Below, piece after piece: positions 17,085 through 25,975 of a stretch of DNA of 64,000 nucleotides. The notes under the pieces are model-generated. The model was not told where the DNA came from, made no database searches, and saw only the letters and a program-made list of their open reading frames with translations. Within the stretch, counting starts at the first letter, position 1. The number at the start of each line of letters is the position of its first letter. The translations under genes and the position numbers were made by a program. The stretch is from Microbacterium luticocti DSM 19459 (lineage in GTDB: Bacteria > Actinomycetota > Actinomycetes > Actinomycetales > Microbacteriaceae), in contig NZ_AULS01000001.1 in the NCBI RefSeq assembly GCF_000422405.1, positions 248,001-312,000 on the forward strand. Direction: 5' to 3'.

Positions 17085-18791
17085 CTACCCCGTGACGGCG
17101 CCCTGCGCGGCAGAGCGCACGAGCTTGGAGTACTTGGCCAAGACGCCTCGGGTGTAGCGCGGTTCCAGCGGCTCCCATCCCACTGCGCGGGAGCCCAGCT
17201 CGGACGTGTCGACGAGTAGGTCGAGAGTGCGAGCCGCGATATCGACCCGTATCAGATCACCATCGCGCACGAAGGCGATGGGACCGGAGTCCACCGCTTC
17301 GGGTGCTATGTGGCCGATGCACAGGCCGGTTGTGCCGCCGGAGAATCGACCGTCCGTCAAGAGTAATACATCTTTTCCGAGGCCCGCGCCCTTGATGGCC
17401 GCGGTGATCGCAAGCATCTCGCGCATGCCCGGCCCGCCCTTGGGCCCCTCGTAGCGGATCACGACCACGTCGCCGGCGGTGATCTCGCCGGCCTCGAGTG
17501 CGTCCATGGCGGCGCGCTCGCGCTCGAACACGCGGGCAGGGCCCTCGAACACCGCGGCGTCGAACCCGGCGGTCTTGACCACGGCGCCGTCGGGGGCGAG
17601 CGAGCCGTGCAGGATGGTGAGTCCCCCGGTGGCGTGGATCGGGTCGTCGAAGGTGTGGATGACGGTGCCGTCGACCGGTCCCGGGCTCAACTCGGCGAGG
17701 TTCTCGGCGAGCGTCTTGCCGGTGACGGTGAGGGCGTCGCCGTGCAGCAGCCCTTCGTCGAGCATCGCCTTCATGACGACCGGGATGCCACCGTGCCGGT
17801 CGACGTCGTTCATGACGAACTGGCCGTAGGGTTTCATGTCGGCCACGTGCGGCACCTTGGCGCCGATGCGGTTGAAGTCGTGCAGGCTCAGTTCCACGCC
17901 CGCCTCGCTCGCGATCGCCAGCAGATGCAGCACCACGTTGGTCGAGCCGCCGAGCGCCATCGCCAACGCGATGGCGTTCTCGAACGCCTCGATCGTGAGG
18001 ATGTCTCGGGTGGTGATGCCCTGCCGCAGCAGGTTCACCACCGCCTCCCCGGAACGCCTGGCGAACATGTCGCGGCGGCGGTCCGCCGACGGCGGCGCCG
18101 CCGACCCGGGCAGGCTCAGGCCGAGCGCCTCGGCGACCGACGCCATCGTGTTCGCCGTGTACATGCCGCCGCAGGCCCCCTCGCCCGGGGCGAACGAGCA
18201 CTCGATGTGGTGCAGGTCTTCTTCGGTCATCCGGCCCGCAAGGCACGCCCCGACCCCCTCGAAGGAGTCGATGATGGTGATCTCCTTCTCGGTGCCGTCC
18301 GACAGCTTCACCCAGCCGGGGGCGATCGACCCGGCGTACAGGAACACGCTCGACAGGTTCAGCCGGGCGCTGGCCATCAGCATCCCGGGAATCGACTTGT
18401 CGCAGCCGGCCAGCAGGACGGTGCCGTCCAGGCGTTCGGCCATCACCACCGTCTCGACCGAGTCGGCGATCACCTCACGGCTGACCAGCGAGAAGTGCAT
18501 GCCCTCGTGGCCCATCGAGATGCCGTCCGACACCGAGATGGTGCCGAACTGCAACGGATAGCCGCCGCCGGCGTGCACCCCCTGCTTCGCACCCTGGGCG
18601 AGCCGGTCGAGGCTGAGGTTGCAGGGGGTGATCTCGTTCCAGCTCGACGCGATGCCGATCTGCGGCTTGTCCCAGTCGTCGTCGCCCATGCCGACTCCGC
18701 GCAGCATGCCTCGCGAAGTGGTCGCCTCGATGCCGTCAGTGACGACGCGGCTGCGGGGCTTGATGTCGATCGCCTTCTCGGACTCAGCCAT
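17085..18791 (-). CDS. ilvD: Dihydroxy-acid dehydratase, [2Fe-2S] type
   Basis: Dehydrates dihydroxy-isovalerate and its ethyl analogue to 2-oxo acids. 568 residues. Cluster cysteines are visible at C57 (NEITPCN), C130 (AGCDKSIPG) and C207 ([13 protein letters not shown]); three such cysteines mark the [2Fe-2S] class. Near the C-terminus, [15 protein letters not shown] is intact. TAGACT (minus strand, 18798-18803) sits 6 bases before the ATG, so the mRNA is probably leaderless. The stretch encoding about residues 475-530 uses codons unlike the rest of the gene, including a TTA leucine at 17364-17366 (see findings). First gene of ilvD-ilvB-ilvN-ilvC. Confidence 0.97.
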   Translation of the reverse strand: MAESEKAIDIKPRSRVVTDGIEATTSRGMLRGVGMGDDDWDKPQIGIASSWNEITPCNLSLDRLAQGAKQGVHAGGGYPLQFGTISVSDGISMGHEGMHFSLVSREVIADSVETVVMAERLDGTVLLAGCDKSIPGMLMASARLNLSSVFLYAGSIAPGWVKLSDGTEKEITIIDSFEGVGACLAGRMTEEDLHHIECSFAPGEGACGGMYTANTMASVAEALGLSLPGSAAPPSADRRRDMFARRSGEAVVNLLRQGITTRDILTIEAFENAIALAMALGGSTNVVLHLLAIASEAGVELSLHDFNRIGAKVPHVADMKPYGQFVMNDVDRHGGIPVVMKAMLDEGLLHGDALTVTGKTLAENLAELSPGPVDGTVIHTFDDPIHATGGLTILHGSLAPDGAVVKTAGFDAAVFEGPARVFERERAAMDALEAGEITAGDVVVIRYEGPKGGPGMREMLAITAAIKGAGLGKDVLLLTDGRFSGGTTGLCIGHIAPEAVDSGPIAFVRDGDLIRVDIAARTLDLLVDTSELGSRAVGWEPLEPRYTRGVLAKYSKLVRSAAQGAVTG

Positions 18792-18797
18792 GCTCGA

Positions 18798-18803
18798 AGT
18801 CTA
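18798..18803 (-). promoter_or_regulatory. ilvD -10 element, probable leaderless start
   Basis: On the minus strand TAGACT is followed by TCGAGC and the ATG. With a normal 6-7 base distance, transcription would start at the A of the start codon. No Shine-Dalgarno site is present in those 6 bases, which supports a leaderless transcript. Confidence 0.5.
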
Positions 18804-18882
18804 TTGCGCCGACCCGTCCGCTCCCTCGGTCATGACACCGCACGATGTCCGTCGGCGTTCGTTCGCGCACGGCGGCGCGCGC

Positions 18883-19683
18883 TCACGCCGGGCTCTCGTC
18901 GCACGCGCGGTCGCGTCGGCGTGCGGCGAGGGATGCCAGAAACCGTGCGAACTCGTCGATGCCGGGCATCAGCACCGTCGCCGCAGTGGTGCCCACCGGG
19001 CCGACATGCACGCCCACATCCGTCTCGCCGAGGCTGCGCAGGGCGTCCTCGTCGGTGACGTCGTCGCCGGCGAAGAGCACCGCATCGGCGTGCACCAGCT
19101 GCCGTAGGTGGGCGACGGCGCTGTCTTTGCCCTCGTCACGGAACGCATACTCGACGATGTCGCGCCCGGTGCGGCGCCGCCAGTGTCCGGCTGCGGTGGC
19201 CACGATCGCGTCGGCGGCATCGTTCGCGGCCTGCGCGTCGGACCTCGAGGCACGCCGGGTGTGCACGCCGAACCCGAACGTCTTCGGTTCGATCCACACC
19301 CCGGGCAGATGCCGGGTGGCCTGCTCGGTCGCGGCGCGAAGCCGATCGCGCAGCACGATGTCGGCGGGGTCGTCGTCTGGGGCGATGACCCCTGCGGCCG
19401 GTGTCCAGAACTCGGCGCCGTGCGAGCCTGCCAGCAGCACCGCCGAGTCGTCGCGGTGCTCGGCGATGAGGCGCAGGTCTTTCAGGCTGCGACCCGACAC
19501 CAGCGCGACCCAGGTGCAGGGGCGCCCCGCCAACGCCTCGACGGCAGTGCGCGCCGCCGGCAGCATGCGCGAGCGCATCGGGTCGTTCTGCAACGGTGAC
19601 AGGGTGCCGTCGAAATCGAGCGCGACCAGCAGCCGCCGCGCCGCGGCGAGCCGGTCGAGCGCCCGGGTCTCGACGGGCGTCAC
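18883..19683 (-). CDS. otsB: Trehalose-6-phosphate phosphatase
   Basis: Removes phosphate from trehalose-6-phosphate to give trehalose. 266 residues of the HAD superfamily: the nucleophile motif LLVALDFDGTLSPLQ with DxDGT, the middle VSGRSLKDL, and FAGDDVTDEDALRSL with the acidic GDDxTDE metal motif. The GTG at 19683 (VTPVETRALDRL) overlaps the otsA stop as GTGA, matching the coupled style of this genome; a longer frame to 19737 would overlap otsA by much more. Its substrate comes from the adjacent OtsA. Confidence 0.93.
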   Translation of the reverse strand: MTPVETRALDRLAAARRLLVALDFDGTLSPLQNDPMRSRMLPAARTAVEALAGRPCTWVALVSGRSLKDLRLIAEHRDDSAVLLAGSHGAEFWTPAAGVIAPDDDPADIVLRDRLRAATEQATRHLPGVWIEPKTFGFGVHTRRASRSDAQAANDAADAIVATAAGHWRRRTGRDIVEYAFRDEGKDSAVAHLRQLVHADAVLFAGDDVTDEDALRSLGETDVGVHVGPVGTTAATVLMPGIDEFARFLASLAARRRDRACDESPA

Positions 19684-21086
19684 GACGCGTTCGCCCGGTG
19701 GGCGTCGTGAAGCGCCGCGAGGAAGGCCTGCGACCATGCCTCGACGTCGTGCTCCTGCACTCGGCGGCGCAGCTTGCGCATGCGGCGGCCCTGCTCGGCG
19801 GGCGGCATGTCGACGGCCTGCATGATGGCGTCCTTCAGGCCCTCGATGTCATGCGGGTTGATGCGGATCGCGCTGCCGAGCTCGTCGGCGGCGCCGGTGA
19901 ACTCGCTGAGCACGAGCACACCGCGGTTGTCGAGACGGCTGGCGATGTACTCCTTGGCGACCAGGTTCATGCCGTCGCGCAGTGCGGTCACCAGCATGAC
20001 GTCGGCCGCCAGGTACAGGGCGACCATCTCTTCGCGCGGGAACGCCTGGTGCAGGTAGCGGATGGCGGTGTGCTCCATGGTGTCGTACGTGCCGTTGATG
20101 CGACCGACCGTGAGCTCGATCTCGTCGCGCAGCTGCATGTACGCGGCCACCCGTTCCCGGCTGGGGCTGGCCACCTGCACGAGCGTGGCCCGTTCGACCG
20201 ACAGCCGGTCGTCGCGCAGCAGCTCGCCGAACGCCTTCATGCGGTGGCGGATGCCTTTGGTGTAGTCGAGCCGGTCGACCCCGAGCAGGATCTTCTCGGG
20301 GTTGCCGAGCTCGTCGCGGATCTGCCGGGCGCGGGCCTGGATGTCGGGACGCTGCGCCATCCGGACGTACGCGGACGCATCGATGGAGATGGGGAACGCC
20401 TTGGCGAGGGCGATGCGCACCGACCCGTCGTCCTGCGGGATGCGGATGCCGCTGGCCCGGGTCTCGTACCGCAGTTGCCGATGCACGGCCCGCGCGAAGT
20501 TGCCGGCGTCACCGGTGCGCTGGAACCCGATCACGTCGGCGCCGAGCAGGCCCTCGAGCACCTGCCGCCGCCACGGCAATTGCGAGAACAGGCCGTATGC
20601 CGGAAACGGAATGTGATGGAAGTACCCGATCGTCACGTCGGGCCGCAGCTCGCGGACCATCTTCGGCACCAGCTGCAGTTGATAGTCCTGCACCCAGACG
20701 GTCGCCCCCGGCGCGGCCGCGGCGGCGGCGGCATCCGCGAATCTGCTGTTGACCGCGACGTACGCGTTCCACCATTCCCGGCGGTATCGCGGCGCGGCGA
20801 TGACGTCGTGGTAGAGCGGCCAGATGGTGTCGTTCGAGAAGCCCTCGTAGTACAGCTCGACGTCTTCGGCGCTGAGGGTGACCGGCACCAGGTGCGTGCC
20901 CTCGAAGTCGAACTCTTCGAGGTGCAGTTCAGCCTGGCCCGGCCAGCCCACCCATGCGCCCTGGGTGCGTCGCATCACCGGCTCGAGCGCGGTGACCAGT
21001 CCGCCCGGCGAGGTGCGCCATCCGCCGGCGTCGTCGCGGTCGACGGGCAGTCGGTTCGCGACGACGACGAGTTCTGCTTGCGTCAT
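19680..21086 (-). CDS. otsA: Trehalose-6-phosphate synthase
   Basis: Joins UDP-glucose (or another NDP-glucose) and glucose-6-phosphate to trehalose-6-phosphate. 468 residues, GT-B fold, family GT20. Visible: VVANRLPV and GGLVTAL at the N-terminus, GFSNDTIWPLYH, WVQDYQLQLVP, GYFHHIPFPA, GVDRLDYTKGIRHRMKAF and LRDGMNLVAKEYIA. The gene is first in otsA-otsB; a TTAGCCT element near 21130 on the minus strand could be its -10. Trehalose protects against osmotic and drying stress; regulation is not evident here. Confidence 0.96.
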   Translation of the reverse strand: MTQAELVVVANRLPVDRDDAGGWRTSPGGLVTALEPVMRRTQGAWVGWPGQAELHLEEFDFEGTHLVPVTLSAEDVELYYEGFSNDTIWPLYHDVIAAPRYRREWWNAYVAVNSRFADAAAAAAAPGATVWVQDYQLQLVPKMVRELRPDVTIGYFHHIPFPAYGLFSQLPWRRQVLEGLLGADVIGFQRTGDAGNFARAVHRQLRYETRASGIRIPQDDGSVRIALAKAFPISIDASAYVRMAQRPDIQARARQIRDELGNPEKILLGVDRLDYTKGIRHRMKAFGELLRDDRLSVERATLVQVASPSRERVAAYMQLRDEIELTVGRINGTYDTMEHTAIRYLHQAFPREEMVALYLAADVMLVTALRDGMNLVAKEYIASRLDNRGVLVLSEFTGAADELGSAIRINPHDIEGLKDAIMQAVDMPPAEQGRRMRKLRRRVQEHDVEAWSQAFLAALHDAHRANAS

Positions 21087-21189
21087 GTCCAGCGCCTGCT
21101 TTCGTATCGCGAGATGCCTCTCTCAGGCTAACAGCGCGGCGCGCGGTGCCGGGTTCTGCGACACCGGTGCCGCGCGCTAGCGTGGGGGG

Positions 21190-21444
21190 ATGCGCAAGTA
21201 CGTCTTCGGCACGGGCATCATCGGCGCGGTCACCAGCGGCATGACGCTGCTGCGGGCGCTGCGCGACAAAGAGCCGTTCACCTGGCGCACCGGGTTGGCC
21301 TGGCTGAGCTGGGCGATCACGCTGGCGCTGGCGATCGGCACGATCGTCGACGTGCGCCGCGCCGGTCAGGGACACCTCGTACCCGAGGACTCCCCCGTGT
21401 CGGGCCACGAGACGAAGTACCTCACGCAGAACCTGGAGCGCTGA
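21190..21444 (+). CDS. Small membrane protein, unknown function
   Basis: An 84-residue protein with two hydrophobic segments (GTGIIGAVTSGMTLL and LAWLSWAITLALAIGTIVDV) and a polar C-terminus. I do not recognise a family. It is divergent from otsA over 103 bases, and its ATG is preceded by a GGGGGG run that could serve as a ribosome site. Compact, well-positioned and with a normal start, so probably real; function unknown. Confidence 0.65.
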   Translation: MRKYVFGTGIIGAVTSGMTLLRALRDKEPFTWRTGLAWLSWAITLALAIGTIVDVRRAGQGHLVPEDSPVSGHETKYLTQNLER

Positions 21445-21461
21445 CCGGCGCGGGCACCGCC

Positions 21462-22646
21462 TCAGCGGGTGAGGATCAAAGCGTCGCCCTGGCCGCCGCC
21501 GCCGCACAGCGCGACCGCGGCCGTGCCGGAGCCGCGACGCACCAGCTCGTGCACCATGTGCACGACCAGCCGGTTGCCGCTGGCGCCGATAGGGTGACCG
21601 ATGGCGATGCCGCCGCCGTGGATGTTGACGATGTCGTCGTCGAGACCCAGTTCGCGCTGCGAGCGGGCCACGACGGCGCCGAACGCCTCGTTGATCTCGA
21701 CGACGTCCAGGTCCGACACGGCGATGCCCTGCTTGTCGACCGCCTGGCGGATCGCGCCGGCGGGCTGGGCGTGCAGCGAGTTGTCGGGCCCGGCGACCTG
21801 ACCGGACGCCCCGACCACGGCGAGCACGTCCCAGCCGTTCGCATCGGCGTGCGAGCGGGTGGTGAGCACGACGGCGGATGCCCCGTCGGAGATCTGCGAC
21901 GAGTTGCCGGCCGTGATCGAGCCGCCCTCGGCGAACGCCGGGCGCAGGGCGGCCAGCGAATCGACGGTGGTGTCGGGGCGGATGCCCTCGTCACGGGTCA
22001 CCGTCACCGGCTCGCCGCGGCGCTGCGGGATCTGCACCGGCACGATCTCGGCCTCGAACACACCCGCATCCCACGCCGCCGCCGCCCGCTGATGCGAGCG
22101 CGCAGCCACGGCGTCCTGCTGCTGGCGGGTCACCTCGAACCGCTCGTTGAGGCGCTCGGTGGACGCGCCCATGCTCTCGCGGTCGTACGCGTCGGTGAGA
22201 CCGTCGTAGGCCATGTGGTCGAGCACCTCCACGGTGCCGTACGACCATCCGTCGCGTGAGCCCATGAGCAGGTGGGGGGCACGGGTCATGGACTCCATGC
22301 CGGCGGCGACCACCACGGCCGCGTCCCCCAGCCGCAGCATCCGCGCCGCGTCGATGACGGCGGTCAGTCCCGACAGGCACACCTTGTTGACCGATCCGGC
22401 GTGCACCGTCCACGGGATGCCCGCGCCGACCGCGGCCTGCCGGGCCGGGTTCTGACCGGCGCCGGCGGGCAGCACCTGCCCGACCAGCACGGCGTCGACC
22501 GCGTCGGCGGGGATGCCGCCCTTCTGCAGCGCGCCGGCGATCGCGGCGCTGCCCAGCTGCACGGCGGTCAGCGGTGCCAACTGCCCCTTCAGGCGGCCCT
22601 GCGGCGTGCGCGCGGCCGCCACGATGACGACGTCGTCCCTGTTCAT
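21462..22646 (-). CDS. Acetyl-CoA C-acetyltransferase (thiolase)
   Basis: A 394-residue thiolase. Visible: the acyl-accepting cysteine C90 in [26 protein letters not shown], the histidine motif [19 protein letters not shown], and the C-terminal CGGGGQGDA that supplies the second cysteine. With the two CoA-transferase subunits directly upstream it would split acetoacetyl-CoA into two acetyl-CoA; beta-ketoadipyl-CoA is the alternative if the transferase is of the Pca type. The start overlaps the scoB stop (22643-22646). The presence of 3-hydroxybutyrate dehydrogenase nearby favours the acetoacetate reading. Confidence 0.92.
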   Translation of the reverse strand: MNRDDVVIVAAARTPQGRLKGQLAPLTAVQLGSAAIAGALQKGGIPADAVDAVLVGQVLPAGAGQNPARQAAVGAGIPWTVHAGSVNKVCLSGLTAVIDAARMLRLGDAAVVVAAGMESMTRAPHLLMGSRDGWSYGTVEVLDHMAYDGLTDAYDRESMGASTERLNERFEVTRQQQDAVAARSHQRAAAAWDAGVFEAEIVPVQIPQRRGEPVTVTRDEGIRPDTTVDSLAALRPAFAEGGSITAGNSSQISDGASAVVLTTRSHADANGWDVLAVVGASGQVAGPDNSLHAQPAGAIRQAVDKQGIAVSDLDVVEINEAFGAVVARSQRELGLDDDIVNIHGGGIAIGHPIGASGNRLVVHMVHELVRRGSGTAAVALCGGGGQGDALILTR

Positions 22647-23296
22647 GCCTTCACCTCAAGCTCGTTCGAAATGGTCAACTCCGGTTCGGTGGCCGCGATC
22701 ACGTCGTCGACCGACACGCCCGGCGCGGTCTCGACCAGCACCAGGCCGTTCTCGGTGACGTCGATCACGGCGAGGTCGGTGATGATGCGGTCCACGACCC
22801 GGCGGCCGGTGAGCGGCAGCGAGCACTCGTCCACGATCTTGGCCGAGCCGTCCTTGGCGACGTGCTCCATCAGCACGATGAGTCTCCCGGCGCCGTGCAC
22901 CAGGTCCATCGCGCCCCCGGGACCCTTGACCATCTTGCCGGGGATCATCCAGTTGGCCAGGTCGCCGTCCTTCGACACCTGCATGGCGCCGAGGATCGCG
23001 GCGTCGATCTTGCCGCCGCGGATCATGCCGAAGCTCGTCGCGGAGTCGAAGAAGGCGGCGCCGGGAAGGACCGTCACGGTCTCTTTGCCCGCGTTGATCA
23101 GATCAGGGTCGACGGCGTCCTCGGCCGGGTACGGTCCGACCCCGAGGATGCCGTTCTCGGACTGCAACACCACCGTGACGCCGGCGGGCACGTAGTTCGG
23201 CACCAGGGTCGGCAGTCCGATGCCGAGGTTGACGTAGGCGCCGTCGGGCAGCTCCTCGGCTGCGCGCGCGGCCATCTGCTGGCGGGTCAGTGCCAT
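22643..23296 (-). CDS. scoB: 3-oxoacid CoA-transferase subunit B
   Basis: The 217-residue beta subunit of the two-subunit SCOT/PcaJ-type transferase, which moves CoA from succinyl-CoA to acetoacetate (or 3-oxoadipate). The catalytic glutamate is E47 in [26 protein letters not shown] and [16 protein letters not shown] are also typical. The start codon lies one base after the scoA stop and its stop overlaps the thiolase ATG, so the three genes are tightly coupled. Which 3-oxo acid is used is inferred from context. Confidence 0.93.
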   Translation of the reverse strand: MALTRQQMAARAAEELPDGAYVNLGIGLPTLVPNYVPAGVTVVLQSENGILGVGPYPAEDAVDPDLINAGKETVTVLPGAAFFDSATSFGMIRGGKIDAAILGAMQVSKDGDLANWMIPGKMVKGPGGAMDLVHGAGRLIVLMEHVAKDGSAKIVDECSLPLTGRRVVDRIITDLAVIDVTENGLVLVETAPGVSVDDVIAATEPELTISNELEVKA

Positions 23297-23297
23297 C

Positions 23298-24077
23298 TCA
23301 TGCTCCTTCCGCGGGCGCCTGCACGGTGCGACGCTCGATGCGCTTCTCGATGCCGGGGCCGACCTCGACGACGCGGTGCACATAGATGCCGGGCAGGTGC
23401 ACGGCATCCGGGTCGATCCGGCCGGGTTCGACCAGCTCTTCCACCTGCGCGATGCAGACCCGTCCGGCCATGGCGGCGAGCGGGTTGAAGTTGCGGGCGG
23501 CCTTGTTGAACACGAGGTTGCCGTGTCGGTCGCCGCGCAGCGCGTGCACCAGCGCATAGTCGGCGACGATGCCCTCTTCGAGCACGTAGTCGCGCTCGAC
23601 GCCGCCCACGGTGAAGCTGCGGGTCTCTTTCGGCGGGGATGCCACGGCCACGCCCCCGGATCCGTCGTAGCGACGCGGCAGCCCGCCCTCGGCGACCTGG
23701 GTGCCCACGCCGGTCGGAGTGAAGAACGCGGCGATCCCGGCGCCGCCCGCCCGCAGCTTCTCGGCCAGGGTGCCCTGCGGGGTCAGTTCGAGCTCGAGGT
23801 CGCCTTCGAGGAACTGCCGCTCGAACTCCTTGTTCTCGCCGACGTACGACGAGGTCATCTTGCGGATGCGGCGGGCGCCCAGCAGCAGCCCCAGCCCCCA
23901 GTCGTCGACGCCGCAGTTGTTCGAGATGATCGACAGGTCGCTCGTGCCCTGTGCCAGCAACGCCTCGATGAGCGCCATCGGGTTGCCGCTCAGGCCGAAC
24001 CCGCCCACGGCGATCGTCGCGCCGTCCGGGATGTCTGCCACCGCCTGCGCGGCGGATGCCACCTGCTTGTCGATCAC
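23298..24077 (-). CDS. scoA: 3-oxoacid CoA-transferase subunit A
   Basis: The 259-residue alpha subunit. Visible: [52 protein letters not shown] and [15 protein letters not shown], all characteristic. The start is the GTG at 24077 ([13 protein letters not shown]): AAGGAGG lies 6 bases upstream, and longer frames (to 24599) would read across the divergent IclR gene. First gene of scoA-scoB-thiolase, facing an IclR regulator across 117 bases. Confidence 0.93.
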   Translation of the reverse strand: MIDKQVASAAQAVADIPDGATIAVGGFGLSGNPMALIEALLAQGTSDLSIISNNCGVDDWGLGLLLGARRIRKMTSSYVGENKEFERQFLEGDLELELTPQGTLAEKLRAGGAGIAAFFTPTGVGTQVAEGGLPRRYDGSGGVAVASPPKETRSFTVGGVERDYVLEEGIVADYALVHALRGDRHGNLVFNKAARNFNPLAAMAGRVCIAQVEELVEPGRIDPDAVHLPGIYVHRVVEVGPGIEKRIERRTVQAPAEGA

Positions 24078-24169
24078 GCGGACCTCCTTCGTCCCGCGCC
24101 CTCGTCGGCGCGTCCCTTTCAGCATGCGCCTGCGCACGCCGGTACGCACGATCCCGTTTGCGATGTGGA

Positions 24170-24190
24170 TGAACCCGGTCGTAGTGTTCA
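24170..24190. promoter_or_regulatory. Possible IclR operator
   Basis: TGAAC (24170-24174) and GTTCA (24186-24190) are an inverted repeat with an 11-base spacer, just before the IclR start and overlapping its likely -10 TAGTGT. Short arms make this a modest case; the position between iclR and scoA is what recommends it. Confidence 0.4.
24182..24187 (+). promoter_or_regulatory. -10 element for iclR, probable leaderless start
   Basis: TAGTGT lies 7 bases before the GTG at 24195, and no Shine-Dalgarno site is present between them. A transcript starting at or next to the start codon is likely. Confidence 0.42.
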
Positions 24191-24194
24191 TATC

Positions 24195-24980
24195 GTGGAC
24201 AGCAGGGCATCGGTGCCGGGAGCGCAGGCGATCGCGCGCGCGGCCGCCCTGCTGCGCCTGGTGACCGCATCCGGATCGGACGGGGTCACCGTGAGCGAGC
24301 TCGCCCGAACCGCCGAACTCACCCGCCCCACGACGCATCGGCTGCTGAGCGCGCTGCGGCACGAGGGGCTGGTCGACCAGGACGAGCGGACCGGATTGTG
24401 GATGCCCGGTCCCGAGCTCTTCTTGATGGGCAACGTCGCGGCGGCCCGATACGACATCACCGAGATCGCCCGCGACATCGTGCGATCGCTGGCGGTGCGC
24501 ACCGAAGAGAGCGCGTTCTTGTCGGTGCGCCGGGGCGATGAGACCGTGTGCCTGGTCCACGAGGAGGGGAGCTTCCCGATCCGGTCGTTCGTGCTGCACG
24601 AGGGGTCCCGGTTTCCGCTGGGCGTCGCGTCGGCAGGACTGGCGATCCTAGCCTTTCTGTCGCCCCACGATGTGGACGCCTATTTCGAGCGGCATCCGGA
24701 GCTGCCCGATCGCTACGGCGAGGCGCACAGCGAGCGGCGGTTGCGCCGGCGCCTGGGCGAGACGACCGAGCGCGGCTATTCGCTCAACCCGGGTCTGATC
24801 GTCGAGGGCAGCTACGGCATCGGCGCGGCGGTGTTCACCCGCGAGGGCCACCCGCAGTGGGCGCTGAGCCTGAACGGCGTGGAGTTCCGGTTCGGCCCCG
24901 ACCGCCTGCCCGAGCTGGGGCGCACGCTGCTCGCGCACGCGCACCAGCTCACCTCGCGGATCGCGTCCGCGCGGCGCTGA
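24195..24980 (+). CDS. IclR family transcriptional regulator
   Basis: A 261-residue regulator: an N-terminal winged helix (SDGVTVSELARTAELTRPTT then HRLLSALRHEGLV) and the IclR effector domain (FPLGVASAGLAILAFLS; RGYSLNPGLIVEGSYGIGA). IclR-type regulators commonly control CoA-transferase and thiolase genes of the beta-ketoadipate or acetoacetate routes. The GTG at 24195 is chosen because upstream frame is shadow of scoA and a -10 lies 7 bases before it. Probably controls scoA-scoB-thiolase and itself. Confidence 0.88.
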   Translation: MDSRASVPGAQAIARAAALLRLVTASGSDGVTVSELARTAELTRPTTHRLLSALRHEGLVDQDERTGLWMPGPELFLMGNVAAARYDITEIARDIVRSLAVRTEESAFLSVRRGDETVCLVHEEGSFPIRSFVLHEGSRFPLGVASAGLAILAFLSPHDVDAYFERHPELPDRYGEAHSERRLRRRLGETTERGYSLNPGLIVEGSYGIGAAVFTREGHPQWALSLNGVEFRFGPDRLPELGRTLLAHAHQLTSRIASARR

Positions 24981-25013
24981 CGCGGCCTGTGGTCGATGCT
25001 CATGGCACCCGAT

Positions 25014-25049
25014 CCGGCCGGGCACCGACGCTCCCCGGTGCCGGGCCGG
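25014..25049. terminator. Bidirectional terminator between iclR and alpha/beta hydrolase
   Basis: CCGGCCGGGCACCG (25014-25027) pairs with CGGTGCCGGGCCGG (25036-25049), 13 of 14 positions, around an 8-base loop. It lies in the 83-base gap between two convergent genes. Confidence 0.75.
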
Positions 25050-25063
25050 TCCGGGCCGCGCCG

Positions 25064-25975
25064 TCAGCTCTCGCGCGGGTTCTCGGCCTCGTCCACCGCG
25101 GCGGTGATCATCGGTGCGATCGCGTCGGCACCGGCCGGTGACATCACGATCGTGTAGTGGTTGAAGCCGTCGAGGTGGGTGTGGCGGATGCCGGGATGCT
25201 GCGCCAGCACGCGCTCACGGTGTGCGGGCGGGTACAGGCCGGGCGTCTCGTCCTGCAGACCGCGCGGCACCGTGACCAGCCGGGTGGGATGCCGCAGCCG
25301 GCTCAGGGCGTCGGGCAACGCGGTGCCGGTGTTCATGTCGACGGTGTCGTCGACGACCGTGGCGTACGCGGTCGCAGGCCGGTACATCCCGTCACCGTCG
25401 TCGACGAGATCGTAGGCGAGGTAGTCCTCGAGCTCGTCCGTCCACGCGCCGCGGAAGGCGGGGTGCGCGCGCCAGAAGTCGAGGTAGGCGGCGACCGACG
25501 CGAACCGCATCGTCAACCGCTCGGCCGTCGGCCCGAGCACCAGGTGCACCACCTGCTCGGGGTCGAGGCCCGGTGGCACCGGCAGTGGCAACCCACCGTC
25601 GATCAGCACGAGGCGCGAGACCCGGTCGGGATGCCGGTCGGCCAGCACGACCGACACGAAGCCGCCCATCGAGTGCCCCACCACCACGGTGCGGTCGACG
25701 CCGAACGCGTCGAGCACGGCGGCCATATCGCCGGCGTGCGCGGCCATGCCGGCAGGACCGGCCACGGTGTTGCTGCGCCCACGGCCGCGCAGATCGGGGG
25801 CGATCAGGCGCACGCCGGGCAGCCGGTCGGCCAGAAACGGCCAGGCGCGGTGCGACGAGGTGACCCCGTGCACCAGCAGGGCGGTGGGGGCATCCGGCGC
25901 CGCGCCGTCCCAGACGCCCACGTGCAGCGCGCCGCCGGCGACCGGGACGTCGACCTCGCGGTGCGGGCGGCTCAC
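25064..25975 (-). CDS. Alpha/beta hydrolase
   Basis: A roughly 300-residue alpha/beta-hydrolase. Visible: the oxyanion stretch LLVHGVTSSHRAWPFLADRL, DLRGRGRSN, the nucleophile elbow VVGHSMGGFVSV (serine), and a C-terminal LDGFNHYTIV with the likely catalytic histidine. No signal peptide, so cytoplasmic. It is the last gene of the importer/acyl-CoA synthetase/3-hydroxybutyrate dehydrogenase operon, where it could cleave an ester or oligomer of 3-hydroxybutyrate; that is inference. I give the GTG at 25975 because it makes the GTGA overlap used throughout this operon; an ATG at 25987 is equally possible. Confidence 0.85.
   Translation of the reverse strand: MSRPHREVDVPVAGGALHVGVWDGAAPDAPTALLVHGVTSSHRAWPFLADRLPGVRLIAPDLRGRGRSNTVAGPAGMAAHAGDMAAVLDAFGVDRTVVVGHSMGGFVSVVLADRHPDRVSRLVLIDGGLPLPVPPGLDPEQVVHLVLGPTAERLTMRFASVAAYLDFWRAHPAFRGAWTDELEDYLAYDLVDDGDGMYRPATAYATVVDDTVDMNTGTALPDALSRLRHPTRLVTVPRGLQDETPGLYPPAHRERVLAQHPGIRHTHLDGFNHYTIVMSPAGADAIAPMITAAVDEAENPRES

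Noticed and set aside
21462..24077. Reading scoA-scoB-thiolase as pcaI-pcaJ-pcaF (beta-ketoadipate route)
   Set aside because: Possible by family, but no protocatechuate or catechol ring-cleavage genes are near, while 3-hydroxybutyrate dehydrogenase is. Kept only as an alternative.
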